Positions 50,144 to 59,746 of a DNA stretch of 64,000 nucleotides are shown here, in pieces. Origin of the DNA: Dioscorea cayenensis subsp. rotundata (taxonomy: Eukaryota > Streptophyta > Magnoliopsida > Dioscoreales > Dioscoreaceae); NCBI RefSeq assembly GCF_009730915.1, contig NC_052496.1:791875-855874 (forward strand), given 5' to 3'. The translations under genes and the position numbers were made by a program. Positions within the stretch are counted from its first letter, which is position 1; every line of letters starts with the position of its first letter. The notes beneath the pieces were generated by a model, which was given only the letters and a program-made list of their open reading frames with translations, had not been told where the DNA came from and searched no databases.

Positions 50144-51754
50144 GACAGCTGGTTTTGAAATCATCTTCCCTTCAATGCTCAATGAAGCTAAGAACATCAG
50201 ACTTGCACTTCCTTATGACCTCCCTTGTATTGAGAAGATTCACATTATGAGGGAGAAGAAAATTAAAAAGGCAAGTTATTTAATCCACACACACATGCAC
50301 ACACACATATCTATATATTTGTGGTGTTAATTGTATGTAATGGAGCACTTGAATTGGCGGGATCCCTTTGGACGTGATGCATTCGAGTTCATACTACATT
50401 GCTATACTCCCCGGAAGCACTGCAAGACGTGGTCCAATGGGATAAGATTATGAAGTCTGCAGGTGGAAATGGGAGTTTCTTAATTCTCCTCACCCATCGC
50501 TGCAGTCTTTACATGATGATCTGGTGACACCAAGTGTTTAGAGTTCTCGACATTTATTGTCAATCATTTTTGGTGATCACGGTAATTCAACCGATTAAAA
50601 AAATTATTCACCTATCTCAAACAAGATCTGTTAATTTATACAATCCTCGAAGCCATGATTCTCGTTCTTACCACCAGCTCCGTGCGTATATCCTATTGAC
50701 ATTTTTTTGATCGCATTTTGGATGGTTGATACAATTCACTGATCGGGCATTGATCGCCATTTCGGTGAAGAAATTTCGATGTTCTTGATTATGTGTACAG
50801 GGTTTGGCCACATGTACTGCTCAACCGATGGAATGGATTAGGATTAACATTTGTTTGGGATGTTGGTATTTGCAACTAATGCGGGGAACAATGGCAAACG
50901 AGGAGTGTCCTGGGGAAGAGACATTACACTCCCCGATATCGATGACACATGCATGGCCCTTCGGTTAATGAGAATGCATGGTTATCCCATTTCTCCGGTA
51001 AACTTTTTTTCTTTGCAATGACACAATAATCAATCATGTCTTAATTAGTTACATCTTATGCATAAACAGATGTCCCGGAGCTCTTCAAAGATGACAATGG
51101 AAATTTCATATGCTTCCTCGGAGAGACACATCAAGGGGTTTTCGAGATATGTTTAACTTGTGTAGATTGTCTCGATTTCATTCCCCTGAGAGAGAATTTT
51201 AAGAGAGGCCAAGGCCTTTGCAGAGGACTATCTCAAATCTTGTGCACAACACAACCTAGTGGAAGATAAGTGGTCTTTAAAGAAATCCTTAAAGGAAGAG
51301 GTGAATTTATATCTATATTACTATATGTATATTTATATATATACTGGACCTTAACTTAATTTCCTCAATCTAATGTTTTCTACTTGTTCATTAATAATAG
51401 ATTAACCATGTTATGCAAAATCCGTGGATAAAAAGCCTTCAGAGACTTGATGTAAGAGAGTACATTAAGCACTATGGTGAGAATGATGTATGGATGGGCA
51501 AGATCGTATCACCGGTAATTAGCTTAGCATGCATTCCCATGGAACTAATAAGCAGAATATATGCAAATCACGGTTACATCTCTCGACAAACTAAATAAAC
51601 ATGTTCTTATCGGAGTTTCCAATGTCAATAATCCCATTTTTATGGAACTTGCCAAGTTAGACTACAACATGCTCTGCAGAGTATGTACCACAAAGAGATG
51701 AATTTTTATTCTTTCGGTGAGTGTTGTTCTCTTTGAGAACAACAGAGTTCTTCC

Positions 51755-51787
<33 letters not shown>

Positions 51788-51930
51788 TAGTGATTTTACA
51801 CCTTATGCATCTTGTAATACAATGTCTGTCTTAGCAGATGGTGGGAAAATTGCGACTTTGATGAATCTTTAGTGTCGTCTGTATTTCCTAAGAAGGTGTA
51901 TTATGCTATCGCCGCAGCAGTTTATGAGCC
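50144..51930 (+). pseudogene. Decayed, inverted partial copy of the class II diterpene cyclase
   Basis: Matches cyclase exons 3 (end) to 10 (middle) with introns in place, in opposite orientation to the intact gene. It opens in [19 protein letters not shown] (50148), keeps the GC-donor intron (AAGGCAAGT) and ends in [12 protein letters not shown] near 51930. It is missing the 5' third and the 3' quarter, and many small substitutions and indels break the frame. Outside CAG/CTG-type sites it is almost identical to the intact gene, which suggests a recent copy. Intron-bearing, so DNA-level duplication, not retrocopy. Confidence 0.9.
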
Positions 51931-54165
51931 AGAATCTAGGGGAGACCCAATCCTGGCATACCCAAGAGAGAACGCCAATGAGTTCTCTGCTGGGTAACTA
52001 ATTAAGGATTGTGCACAACTGTAAGAATCCACTCCTCTGCCTTCTGAGCAGAGATCACCAGGTTCAGCGCATGTCTAGACTGAACAACTGGAGTAATAGC
52101 TCCAACTTCAAACCTCCAAAGCACTATAATGCCACCAGGCATCCCAAGAGTTGGAACAATTGCCCATTCCCACTTCTTGTGAAAGCTCCTACAAAACCTG
52201 GCTAGAACTCCGGAGTTTGTTAACTTTAGTTTCAACCAAACAAACAAACTGTGGGTTATGATTAGCAATAAACTCTTTAATCCTGTGAACAGTATCAAGC
52301 ACTAAAAACACCCCTGCAATTCCAATATATCAAATTCATATTAATAGTCAGAAAACCTAAAAGTAAAGAAAAAAAAACCTAGAGCAAAGGATATAGTTAG
52401 GGTTGGAAAAGATCTCTCCGTCCTTTCTTTAACCAAAATCCTCCTTTAATCGCCTCACTGCAGGCAATAGCTTCCATCTCCACGTCGCTCTGGAATTGAC
52501 CCAGGGTCATATTATCATCAGAATCCAAGGTACCACTTTTCGATCCTTCTATCATCTCATCGTCATTTGGGGGTTATCGACTGGTTCTGGGTTACTAGCA
52601 GACACCACATGATCTACCAGCATTTGGTGTGAGCCTCGATCCGGGGCTTAAGAGCTTCCTTCTAAAGGCCGACAACTAGAAGGATGGTCCTTGTCCCTAG
52701 AAGAGATGACCAAAGGAACTGAACCATCCTCCAACGAGACACCAACCCTTTTGGTCACAATCAAATCACCATCTATTCGGTTCACCATATCCCTAGTGTA
52801 ACAATCATTAATACCTACATAGTCTAGATCACGAACGGTCAGAACGGATGGCTCGGGAGGTATACAAGGCACGCAACCACCTACAACAGGTGAGAGAAGT
52901 CCATCACAGCCAATCAAATCACTGTCCATATCACCCATTTTTTCTCCTCCTTTGCTGGCCTCATCATAGTAACTGTTGGAATGCAGAGAACCGTGAGAGA
53001 AGAATCCTTCCCTGCCCCCACACCTTCCAATCCCTCCATATGTCGGAACAAGAACTACAAGAGCCTCCACTTGTCCACCATCTCGATGCAATCGGGCCAC
53101 GTATCACATTTTAGCTCATCCTCGCCACGGAATCCTCGTTTCACCGAACCTCTGCCACGACCCCGGCCGTGATGATGCTATATGATCATCCACAGCCCGG
53201 AAATATAGGATGCTCTTCTTGAGCATTCACAGCCTAACCAACTCCTTTAGGTCCATCTCCTTCAACATGTTCAACCTCATCCGCAAAAATCGGCTGCTTA
53301 CCCATTACTCATGCACTAGGCACTCCGTGACCTTGGTTAGCCTCGTTGCTCGATGGACTACTAGATGAAGTCGGACATTTGGCAACACCATGGCCAACAA
53401 AACCACAATTATAGCAATAACACCGGGAGCCTTTCATAGAGGATAACAACCATGACTCTTTTATCCCCATTATCGACCTAGAATCCCCTTCTCAACAGTT
53501 TAGACAAATCAATCTCAACACAGACTCTCACAAACTTCACCCATAAACATTCCCAGGATGAAATTATCTACCTTAAGAAGCCTTCGAAGTAAGAAGAAAT
53601 ATGTCCTAGCATATCCCCCTCCCACAGCTCAATAGGTTTGTGATGCGATTGCAACCAAACCATAGCCTTGCTGAGCTTCTCGAATGCTGGTTGAAAGTTC
53701 TCCCTCTAAGGAGACAGCTAAAAAATCATCCCAGCTAAGTTCCAAGGCCTTTCCCAAAGTTATTTAGATTGCATTTCCACAGATTCACATTGGATGAAGA
53801 AAAAACCATTTGGCATTTCAGCCACACTTAAGGAACCAAAGTTTCTCCACAAATAACTCAAAGCAAGCTTAACTTGCTCTAGAGGAAAAGCTTTGCCCAG
53901 AAATTTTTTGAACAAAGCTGCTTGCATATGTTCCTAAGCTCGGAGACGGAAATCTCTCTCCGTTGAGATGACTTCATGGATTGATATTTTTGAGTTTATC
54001 GAGAGATTCCTTTTGAAAGAGAGGGTTACCTCCAGAGAGTTCACGATCAGTCCTAGTTCCTACCACTCTTGCCCATGATCTCACAAGTTGGTGACTCGAA
54101 TCAGGAGGTCTTGGCCGGCCCCAGCTCACCATAGTAAGAGGGGATGAGGCTAGGGGAGACTAGAG
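51931..54165 (-). mobile_element. L1-type LINE fragment (ORF1 and start of endonuclease), broken
   Basis: Minus strand, 5' end near 54165. The order is a DUF4283 gag-like domain (about 53940-53560: FGSLSVAEMPNGFFFIQ, LSPWRENFQPAFE), a CCHC zinc knuckle (about 53450-53380: CYNCGFVGHGVAKCP), a low-complexity linker (53100-52648) and the start of the APE endonuclease (52298-52002: FCRSFHKKWEWAIVP, MPGGIIVLWRF). Several frame breaks are present. It stops before the reverse transcriptase. Confidence 0.85.
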
Positions 54166-54510
54166 AATAGAAGCAACTACATTCCCTTTATAATAGGCAC
54201 AATGCCCTTCTTTCTCAAAATTTTGTTCGGTGGACTCAAAGTGCTAAATTACTTTGGGTTAAAAAGGGTGATTTGAATACAGGTTTCTTCCATAATTTTG
54301 CCAATATCTGCAAACATAAGAATAGAATTTCTGCTATCTTAGACAGCCAGGGAAGACTTTGTCCTACTCAAAGTGATATTGAAATTTATTTTAATGATTT
54401 TTATTCTAAGTTATGGTATGTCTCTAGCTCTGACTATAACCTTCATATTCTTGAGAGCCTTTCCCCAGACCTTTCAGTGTTATCTCCTAAAGATAAGGAT
54501 TAATGGTTAC
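54166..54510 (+). mobile_element. LINE fragment from between endonuclease and reverse transcriptase, opposite strand
   Basis: Reads FVRWTQSAKLLWVKKGDLN, TGFFHNFANICKHKNRIS, ILDSQGRLCPTQSDI and YFNDFYSKLW, the conserved linker before L1-type reverse transcriptase. It abuts the 5' end of the minus-strand LINE head to head, so the two pieces come from different copies or a 5'-inverted insertion. Confidence 0.8.
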
Positions 54511-55206
54511 TCTCCGCAAGTGCATGGATCATAACAAGTAATAGAGTGGTACCTCGTGAGGGGTAGAGTTGTTGAACCACAGGGACGGGGGCTCCTAGTA
54601 CTGATTATTCTTCTAATTTCTAACCGATCAACAATGGATTGGGGAGAAATTAAACTAAAACAAGATAAGACGGAAAGGTGGGAATGATAGGTGGATAAAA
54701 GTTGAGTTGTTGCACAGTGAGAACTATTGCCCCGGACTAATTCCCAGGTGCATTAGTGTACTGACTTATTTTCAATGACTATTAGGTACATTTTAAGGGT
54801 CTTACGTGTGCTCACAAGCAATGTCATATCTATGGCTTTCAGATACGTCGAGTTTTATAATTGTAAGTATGAGTCTCATACATGTCAAGTTTTGTAATTG
54901 CATCAAACAATTACAACTACAACAATCGACACACGTCAAGTTTTACAACTACAACTATGCAAATCAAACATATCAAGTTATATGACACAATATTTAACAT
55001 AAGAACTCATAAAACTCTATAGCCATAGAAAACAAGTAAATCAAAGCACACTAAGAAACATGGCTCATAAGCCCGGGGCACCGTAGAACGGTTAGCCCCT
55101 CATAGGTTCATACAAATGAGAAAATAAAAGAGATACAAAACAATAAAAATCCATGACTCCCTCTTTCAATCAAAATCTTCTCAAATGTACTCCAAATAAA
55201 AATAAA
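54511..55206. repeat. Unclassified interspersed repeat
   Basis: Noncoding. The words GTACCTCGTGAGGGG, GTTGTTGAACCACAGGGAC and repeated TCAAGTTTT(A/G)TAATTG pieces (54840-54980) resemble a widespread plant repeat, possibly a retroelement end. I cannot classify it and see no paired end. Confidence 0.3.
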
Positions 55207-56523
55207 AACTGATTTGTAGAGCATTAATTTTGTCCGCATTAATGGTTTGTGCCTAAGCCCATCAACTGCAAAAGCTTTAGAAAAATTTTGTAATAAATAT
55301 TTATGTATTTGATTTGTAAAACTAAATATAAATATATATAGAAGGTTGTGCTCTAGCCACTAGGGTATGGTATATACGAAGGGTAGTCGTTTTTAAGGTA
55401 CACATATCAATTTTAAGCGAACTATCAACCACACAGAAAGCCTTCAAATGCGCTAATTACAAACTTTATTAATCTCATCACGGAAAGCCTGCAAGTGCTC
55501 CTCTCTAACAAGTCTTCCAGTAATTCTAACACCACCCTCAATCTTAAGCGAACTATCAACCACACAGAAAACCATGTGGTCACTATATCTCAGCATCCCA
55601 CTTTGAACAGGTGGACCCCATCCATAGTTCACATCTTTACTCCCCAACTTGTCCATATCAGTTACCACAATGGTTTCATAGTTAGAGGCACTTGCAATGA
55701 TGCTCTTATCTGAATGTTCTCCATCTAACCATTTCCAAAATTTTTCAGAAATCTCCTCCTTAGCATCGAGAATCCACCCAACAATGTCAGTCACTGATGC
55801 CCGCATGATCTTGGAAGCCGGAGCTGTGACTAGTGCGCGGTAAGTGCAGTTACCATAGTAACCTTCATAGCCAGGAATCAGCTCATGCAGTAATGGTCTT
55901 GCATTAGAAGGACAAATAAGATGGAAATCTAGTGTTTCTGCATGGTCTGGATTAATAGCTCTTGTCCTGCACTGCAATAATGCAGCCACAGTAACATCAA
56001 AGTCAGAGCATGTTCTGCCGGTCTCTTTCAAGAATTCCTCCTTCATTTTGTCAAGCTGGACGTCCAACGTGGAAAATTCAAGGTGAAGGTTGGGAATGGC
56101 AGATGAAAAGGATGGTTGTGCTACTGGTTTTGGTGGTGGTGGTGGTCCGGGAATGATTTCTCTGCACCAGATTGGCTCAATCACTGGCTTTTCTAAGCCT
56201 CTTGCTATCTCTCCACTGCTCTGAAGCAGTTCATTATTCCAAAGACCATCAACCCGATCCGGATGGTTGTAGCGAGAGCTACACCATCCCGCACCAGCGA
56301 GCACTCTGTAAACCTGGATGTCATTCGTGTAAACATATGTCGTATCACCATCTGCATGGGTCGAAAGTGATGATGAGAGCGTAACCAGCTGACCTCTTTG
56401 TCTCAATAGGGTGACGCGTCCATTTCCCATACATGCTATGCTGATCATGCTAGTAGTGGCGACGTCCACTCCCAGGACCATATGTGGATGTGCATACAAG
56501 TACCGGATAGGAAGCAGGTACAT
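55207..56523 (-). pseudogene. BAHD acyltransferase copy: good C-terminal half, scrambled N-terminal half
   Basis: An open frame of 356 codons (55453-56523). From about residue 120 to the end it is a clean BAHD enzyme (GEIARGLEKPVIEPIW, GRTCSDFDVTVAALLQCRTR, GYYGNCTYRA, DVNYGWGPP). The HXXXD region reads NHPDRVDGL with one residue too many (HXXXXD), and everything N-terminal of it (residues 1-95) matches no BAHD exon 1, so the frame there is probably chance. The 3' part and flank are nearly identical to 33405-34346. Both copies share DVNYGWG in place of DFGWG. Either a pseudogene, or a gene whose 5' half is misread in this sequence. Confidence 0.75.
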
Positions 56524-56825
56524 TGCGTATTATTAGGTCTGAGCAAGTCAATACTGAGGTCGCTTCAAGGAGCAGTTGAGCAGTGGCTTCTGAGCTTACA
56601 TTTACCCGCTTGCGCTTCAAGTGCATGCAGACATGATTCCCAGCGCAGGCGTCGCGACTGGATCATGCGATCACGAGTGCCATGGCGAGGAAGCCTGCTC
56701 GCGCAGGCAGCAGGTGAGTGGCCGGCGTGGAGTCTCGAACATGCTCCAGCGTAGTTTCTGCATCCCGCAGCGCTGTGTCGATTGGAGGAGAGAGGAAGGA
56801 TGTGGGATGGTGTTGGTTCGCTGCC
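56365..56825 (-). pseudogene. Decayed BAHD exon-1/intron fragment, copy A
   Basis: 56540-56825 aligns, with many small changes, to BAHD exon 1 (intact counterpart 32495-32813), ending at GGATGTGGGATGGTGTTGG. 56365-56540 matches 57045-57225 (GATGATGAGAGC, GTAACCAGCTG, CGTCCACTCCCA, CAAGTACYGGATA). So copies A and B are tandem duplicates of about 680 bases, each with a CACTA-type end attached at the same exon position. Confidence 0.65.
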
Positions 56826-56913
56826 ACTATTGTAAAAAATCATTACATACCGACACTTATCTATAGTGACTGGCCAATTGTTACTAGCTAGTATCTCTCT
56901 CTCTCGATCTCTG

Positions 56914-56945
<32 letters not shown>

Positions 56946-57044
56946 GCTGCTACTGCTGAATAATGAATCAATATATAGTATTACTTGTGGTTTTTATGAA
57001 GAAATTAATATGAGTTGATCAGTGATCATCTGTAGCAGTGGCCC
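56824..57044. mobile_element. Short CACTA-end fragment
   Basis: Starts CCACTATTGTAAAAAATCA, followed by CATACCGACACTTATCTA and TAGTGACTGG, the same terminal words as at 57477. It decays after about 60 bases into CT and TA repeats. Confidence 0.55.
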
Positions 57045-57476
57045 AGTATGATGATGAGAGCTGGTAACCAGCTGGCTTTTGTCTCAAATGCCTAGTGGTC
57101 ACGTCCACTTCCCAACAACACCGCTTTTGTCTGAAATATGCTTTAGTGGCCACGTCCACTCCCACCATTTCCATGTGCAAAAACAAGTACTGGATAAACC
57201 ACTACATTGCGGGTGTATTATTATCTATGGGAATCATCAGAGGACGCTTAAGGAAGTTGACGTCTTCTAGTTTACATTTAGCTTGAGCTTCAACAAAGTA
57301 GACACCATCCCCAGTGCAAGAGATCCTCAGGTCATCATCACCAGAATGAACAAGCCTGCCGGCAAGAGGGTAGTAGAAGGCTAGAGCTCTAGAAATGTGT
57401 CAGCGTAGAACCTGAATGATGGAAGTGTGTCGATTGATGACAAAGGAAGGATGTGGGATGGTGTTGGTTCGCTGGC
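57045..57476 (-). pseudogene. BAHD exon-1 fragment, copy B, cut by a CACTA end
   Basis: 57225-57476 is close to BAHD exon 1 of the intact gene (32505-32813): matches include ACGTCTTCTAGTTTACATTT and GTAGTAGAA-GCTAGAGCTCT. It has an inner deletion of about 70 bases near 57398 and ends at GGTTCGCTGG, where the CACTA terminus starts. In the intact gene the same site continues into TCTCACCAGCTGCC, coding for the N-terminus. Confidence 0.85.
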
Positions 57477-58560
57477 ACTACAAAAAAATTGCCATATACC
57501 GACACTTATCTATAGTGACGGTCAAATTTTTATAAATTTATAAAACTGCTTTTTTACAAACAATACTTTTAGAACTCGTCGGAATAGATAAGATATCTCA
57601 TCGACTGAATTTCTCTCGTTAGATATAGTATTATCAGATTCGACTTTTTATCTATAGTGATCATCAAATTTCGTAGTTTATAGATTATTTTTTTACCAAT
57701 AATACTAGATATTTACTCGACGGATTTAGTTCATCAAGATAGCTATTATTATATTATGCCTATTACCTATAATGATCGATCAAATTCCATAACTATATAT
57801 ATCTATAAAGTGATGATCAAATTCAGTAGTATAGACTTTTTACCAATAATAATTTAAAAATTGCTATGAGTAGAAAAATATTTATCGACTGAATTTTTAT
57901 ACCAACACAACTTTTTTTGACTATCGAATAAATCAAATATTTACAAATGCATATTCTTCCATTAGTATAGCTAATATCAATGCTTATCTATAATGACGGT
58001 CAAATTTTGTAGGTATAGACTATTTATACTAACGAAATTTTATAATTGTTAGAAGAAATTAAGCATTTAATGACACCTATTTTTCCTATTGAGTATAAAT
58101 ATCTATATATCGATTATTATATATAGTGACTGATCAAATCATAGAACTATAAAATGGTTCATCCTAATAAAATTTTATAAATATCGAATAAATTGGACAT
58201 TTGCTAATAGTTATGTTTAAAAATATATGTAGTTATATTAAAAAAATATTTTTATTAAAATATATGAAAAATAAACATTTATAAAAAAATAATTTTTTTA
58301 ATTATTATTTTTACTAATAATATTAATTATTATAAAAAGTTATGTTTTTAGACAATATATATTATATTTGTTTTTAAAAAAATTGAATGTGTTACATGTA
58401 CAATTATTTTTAATAATTCATTAAAATTTATAAATCTAGTTATTTAACATCGAAATTTACCCTAATCTTTTACTGGTTTAACATATTAAAAAAATGTCTA
58501 AATAATTCTTCAACGGTTCACTGTATATTAACAAATTTATATATATATAAAAAAATCATC
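57477..58560. mobile_element. CACTA-type terminus and subterminal region
   Basis: Begins CACTACAAAAAAATTGCC directly after the BAHD fragment. Words such as CTTATCTATAGTGACGGTCA recur with variation at 57505, 57645, 57770, 57985 and 58110, a subterminal array, in AT-rich DNA. Related TAGTGACGG words fill 63570-64000, so both may be arms of one element longer than 6.5 kb. Confidence 0.65.
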
Positions 58561-58814
58561 GTTGTCTTTCTCTCAACGGCTCACCCTTCAGTCTCTTTCT
58601 CTGAACGCTTCCATCCATCACCGGAACCCTTCCATTCATCGTACCATCCATCGCAATGCTTCCATTGATCGTACCATACCGTCGGAATCAAGCGCGAACG
58701 AAGGTCTTCGGAAAACTCCGTCACGGCCGGACAATCAAAATCTAGGTATAAATCCTCATACTCCATTAGCTAGGGCATTTCTATCCGGTGAGAGTAGTGG
58801 TTTAGGGCAGTGAA

Positions 58815-59004
58815 GATGGAGATGAGGAGGCCGGTAGTGATGGTGGTTGAGGGATGGAGTGAGGAAGCCGGTAGTGATGGTTGTTGAGGGATGGAGAGAG
58901 AGAGAGAGCGAGAGAAAGATGGAGATGAGGAGGCCGGTAGTGATGGTGGTTGAGGGATGGAGTGAGGAGGCCGGTAGTGATGGTGGTTGAGAGAGAGAGA
59001 GAGA
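58815..59004 (+). repeat. Minisatellite in the leader of the CNOT4-like gene
   Basis: Four units of 40-46 bases sharing GAGGAGGCCGGTAGTGATGG and GGTTGAGGGATGGAG, arranged as two larger 105-base units, each ending in a (GA)n tract. Confidence 0.85.
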
Positions 59005-59653
59005 GAGAGTGAGTGATGAGCGGTAGTGGGAAGACTGAGAGGACTTGGTTCGTTCTCGACCCCTGGTTCTTCCCGGCGCTCTCGGCTCTCTTGCTCCGCC
59101 CTCACCGCCCTCACGATCCCGCCAATGTAAGCCCTAAATCCCTGATCTCCTGATTGCTCTATCGGTGTTGATTCTCGATGTGTTTCTAGCCCTAGATCAA
59201 CCGGTCTCGTCTTATCGATCCCCTTTTTTTTATAGGCTATGAATAGTGATGTTTCTTGCTGGATTTTTATTTTTTTGGGTTTTTTTAGGTTGAATTTGTT
59301 GTTTTTGATTTTGGATCTTGATTTTTTTCTTTTTCGGGGTTTTTTTATCTTTTGCCCTTCTTGGAGATTTTTCATGTGTTGCATAGGGGTTCTGTTCTCT
59401 AAAGATTGATTTTTAGTAATTTTGAAGATCTTGTAGCCTGGGGACTGGATTGTTTGGATTTGTTGAAAAATGGAAATTTTTTAGGGCGTTTGGGATGGAT
59501 TTTGTTGTTGTGCTTGAAAATTTAGGGTTTCTGTTCGCTCCGGGTCATGGAGTGTCCTATGAATTGGTTGAGTTGTAGGCGCGGAACTGTTGTAGTGGTT
59601 TTCGTGCATTATGCGTTTAGACTTTGAAATTTAAACTGTATTGAAGGACGACC

Positions 59654-59746
59654 ATGAGTGATGATGGAGAGAGGACGTGCCCCCTCTGTGCGGAGGAGAT
59701 GGACATCACTGACCAGCAACTGAAACCTTGCAAATGTGGATATGAG
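59654..59746 (+). CDS. CNOT4-like RING E3 ubiquitin ligase, first coding exon only
   Basis: CNOT4 is the RING ubiquitin ligase of the CCR4-NOT mRNA-decay complex. The exon encodes 31 residues: a short lead, then TCPLCAEEMDITDQQLKPC and KCGYE, the first half of the C4C4 RING. It ends in phase 0 at a good donor (GAG|GTGTGT), where the family continues with ICVWCWHH. I found no second exon in the following 4.2 kb. Either the first intron is long and the gene continues past the window, or only this exon and its leader were captured by the CACTA element whose repeats lie on both sides. A leader intron starting near 59130 (AAT|GTAAGC) is likely. Confidence 0.8.

Noticed and set aside
50144-51930. 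Cyclase copy as a processed retrocopy
   Set aside because: Introns are kept in place, so it arose by DNA-level duplication.
58770-59384. 204-codon Ser/Leu-rich minus-strand ORF
   Set aside because: It reads through the GA-rich minisatellite; repeated SLSLS and PSLPASS words come from the repeat, not from a protein family.
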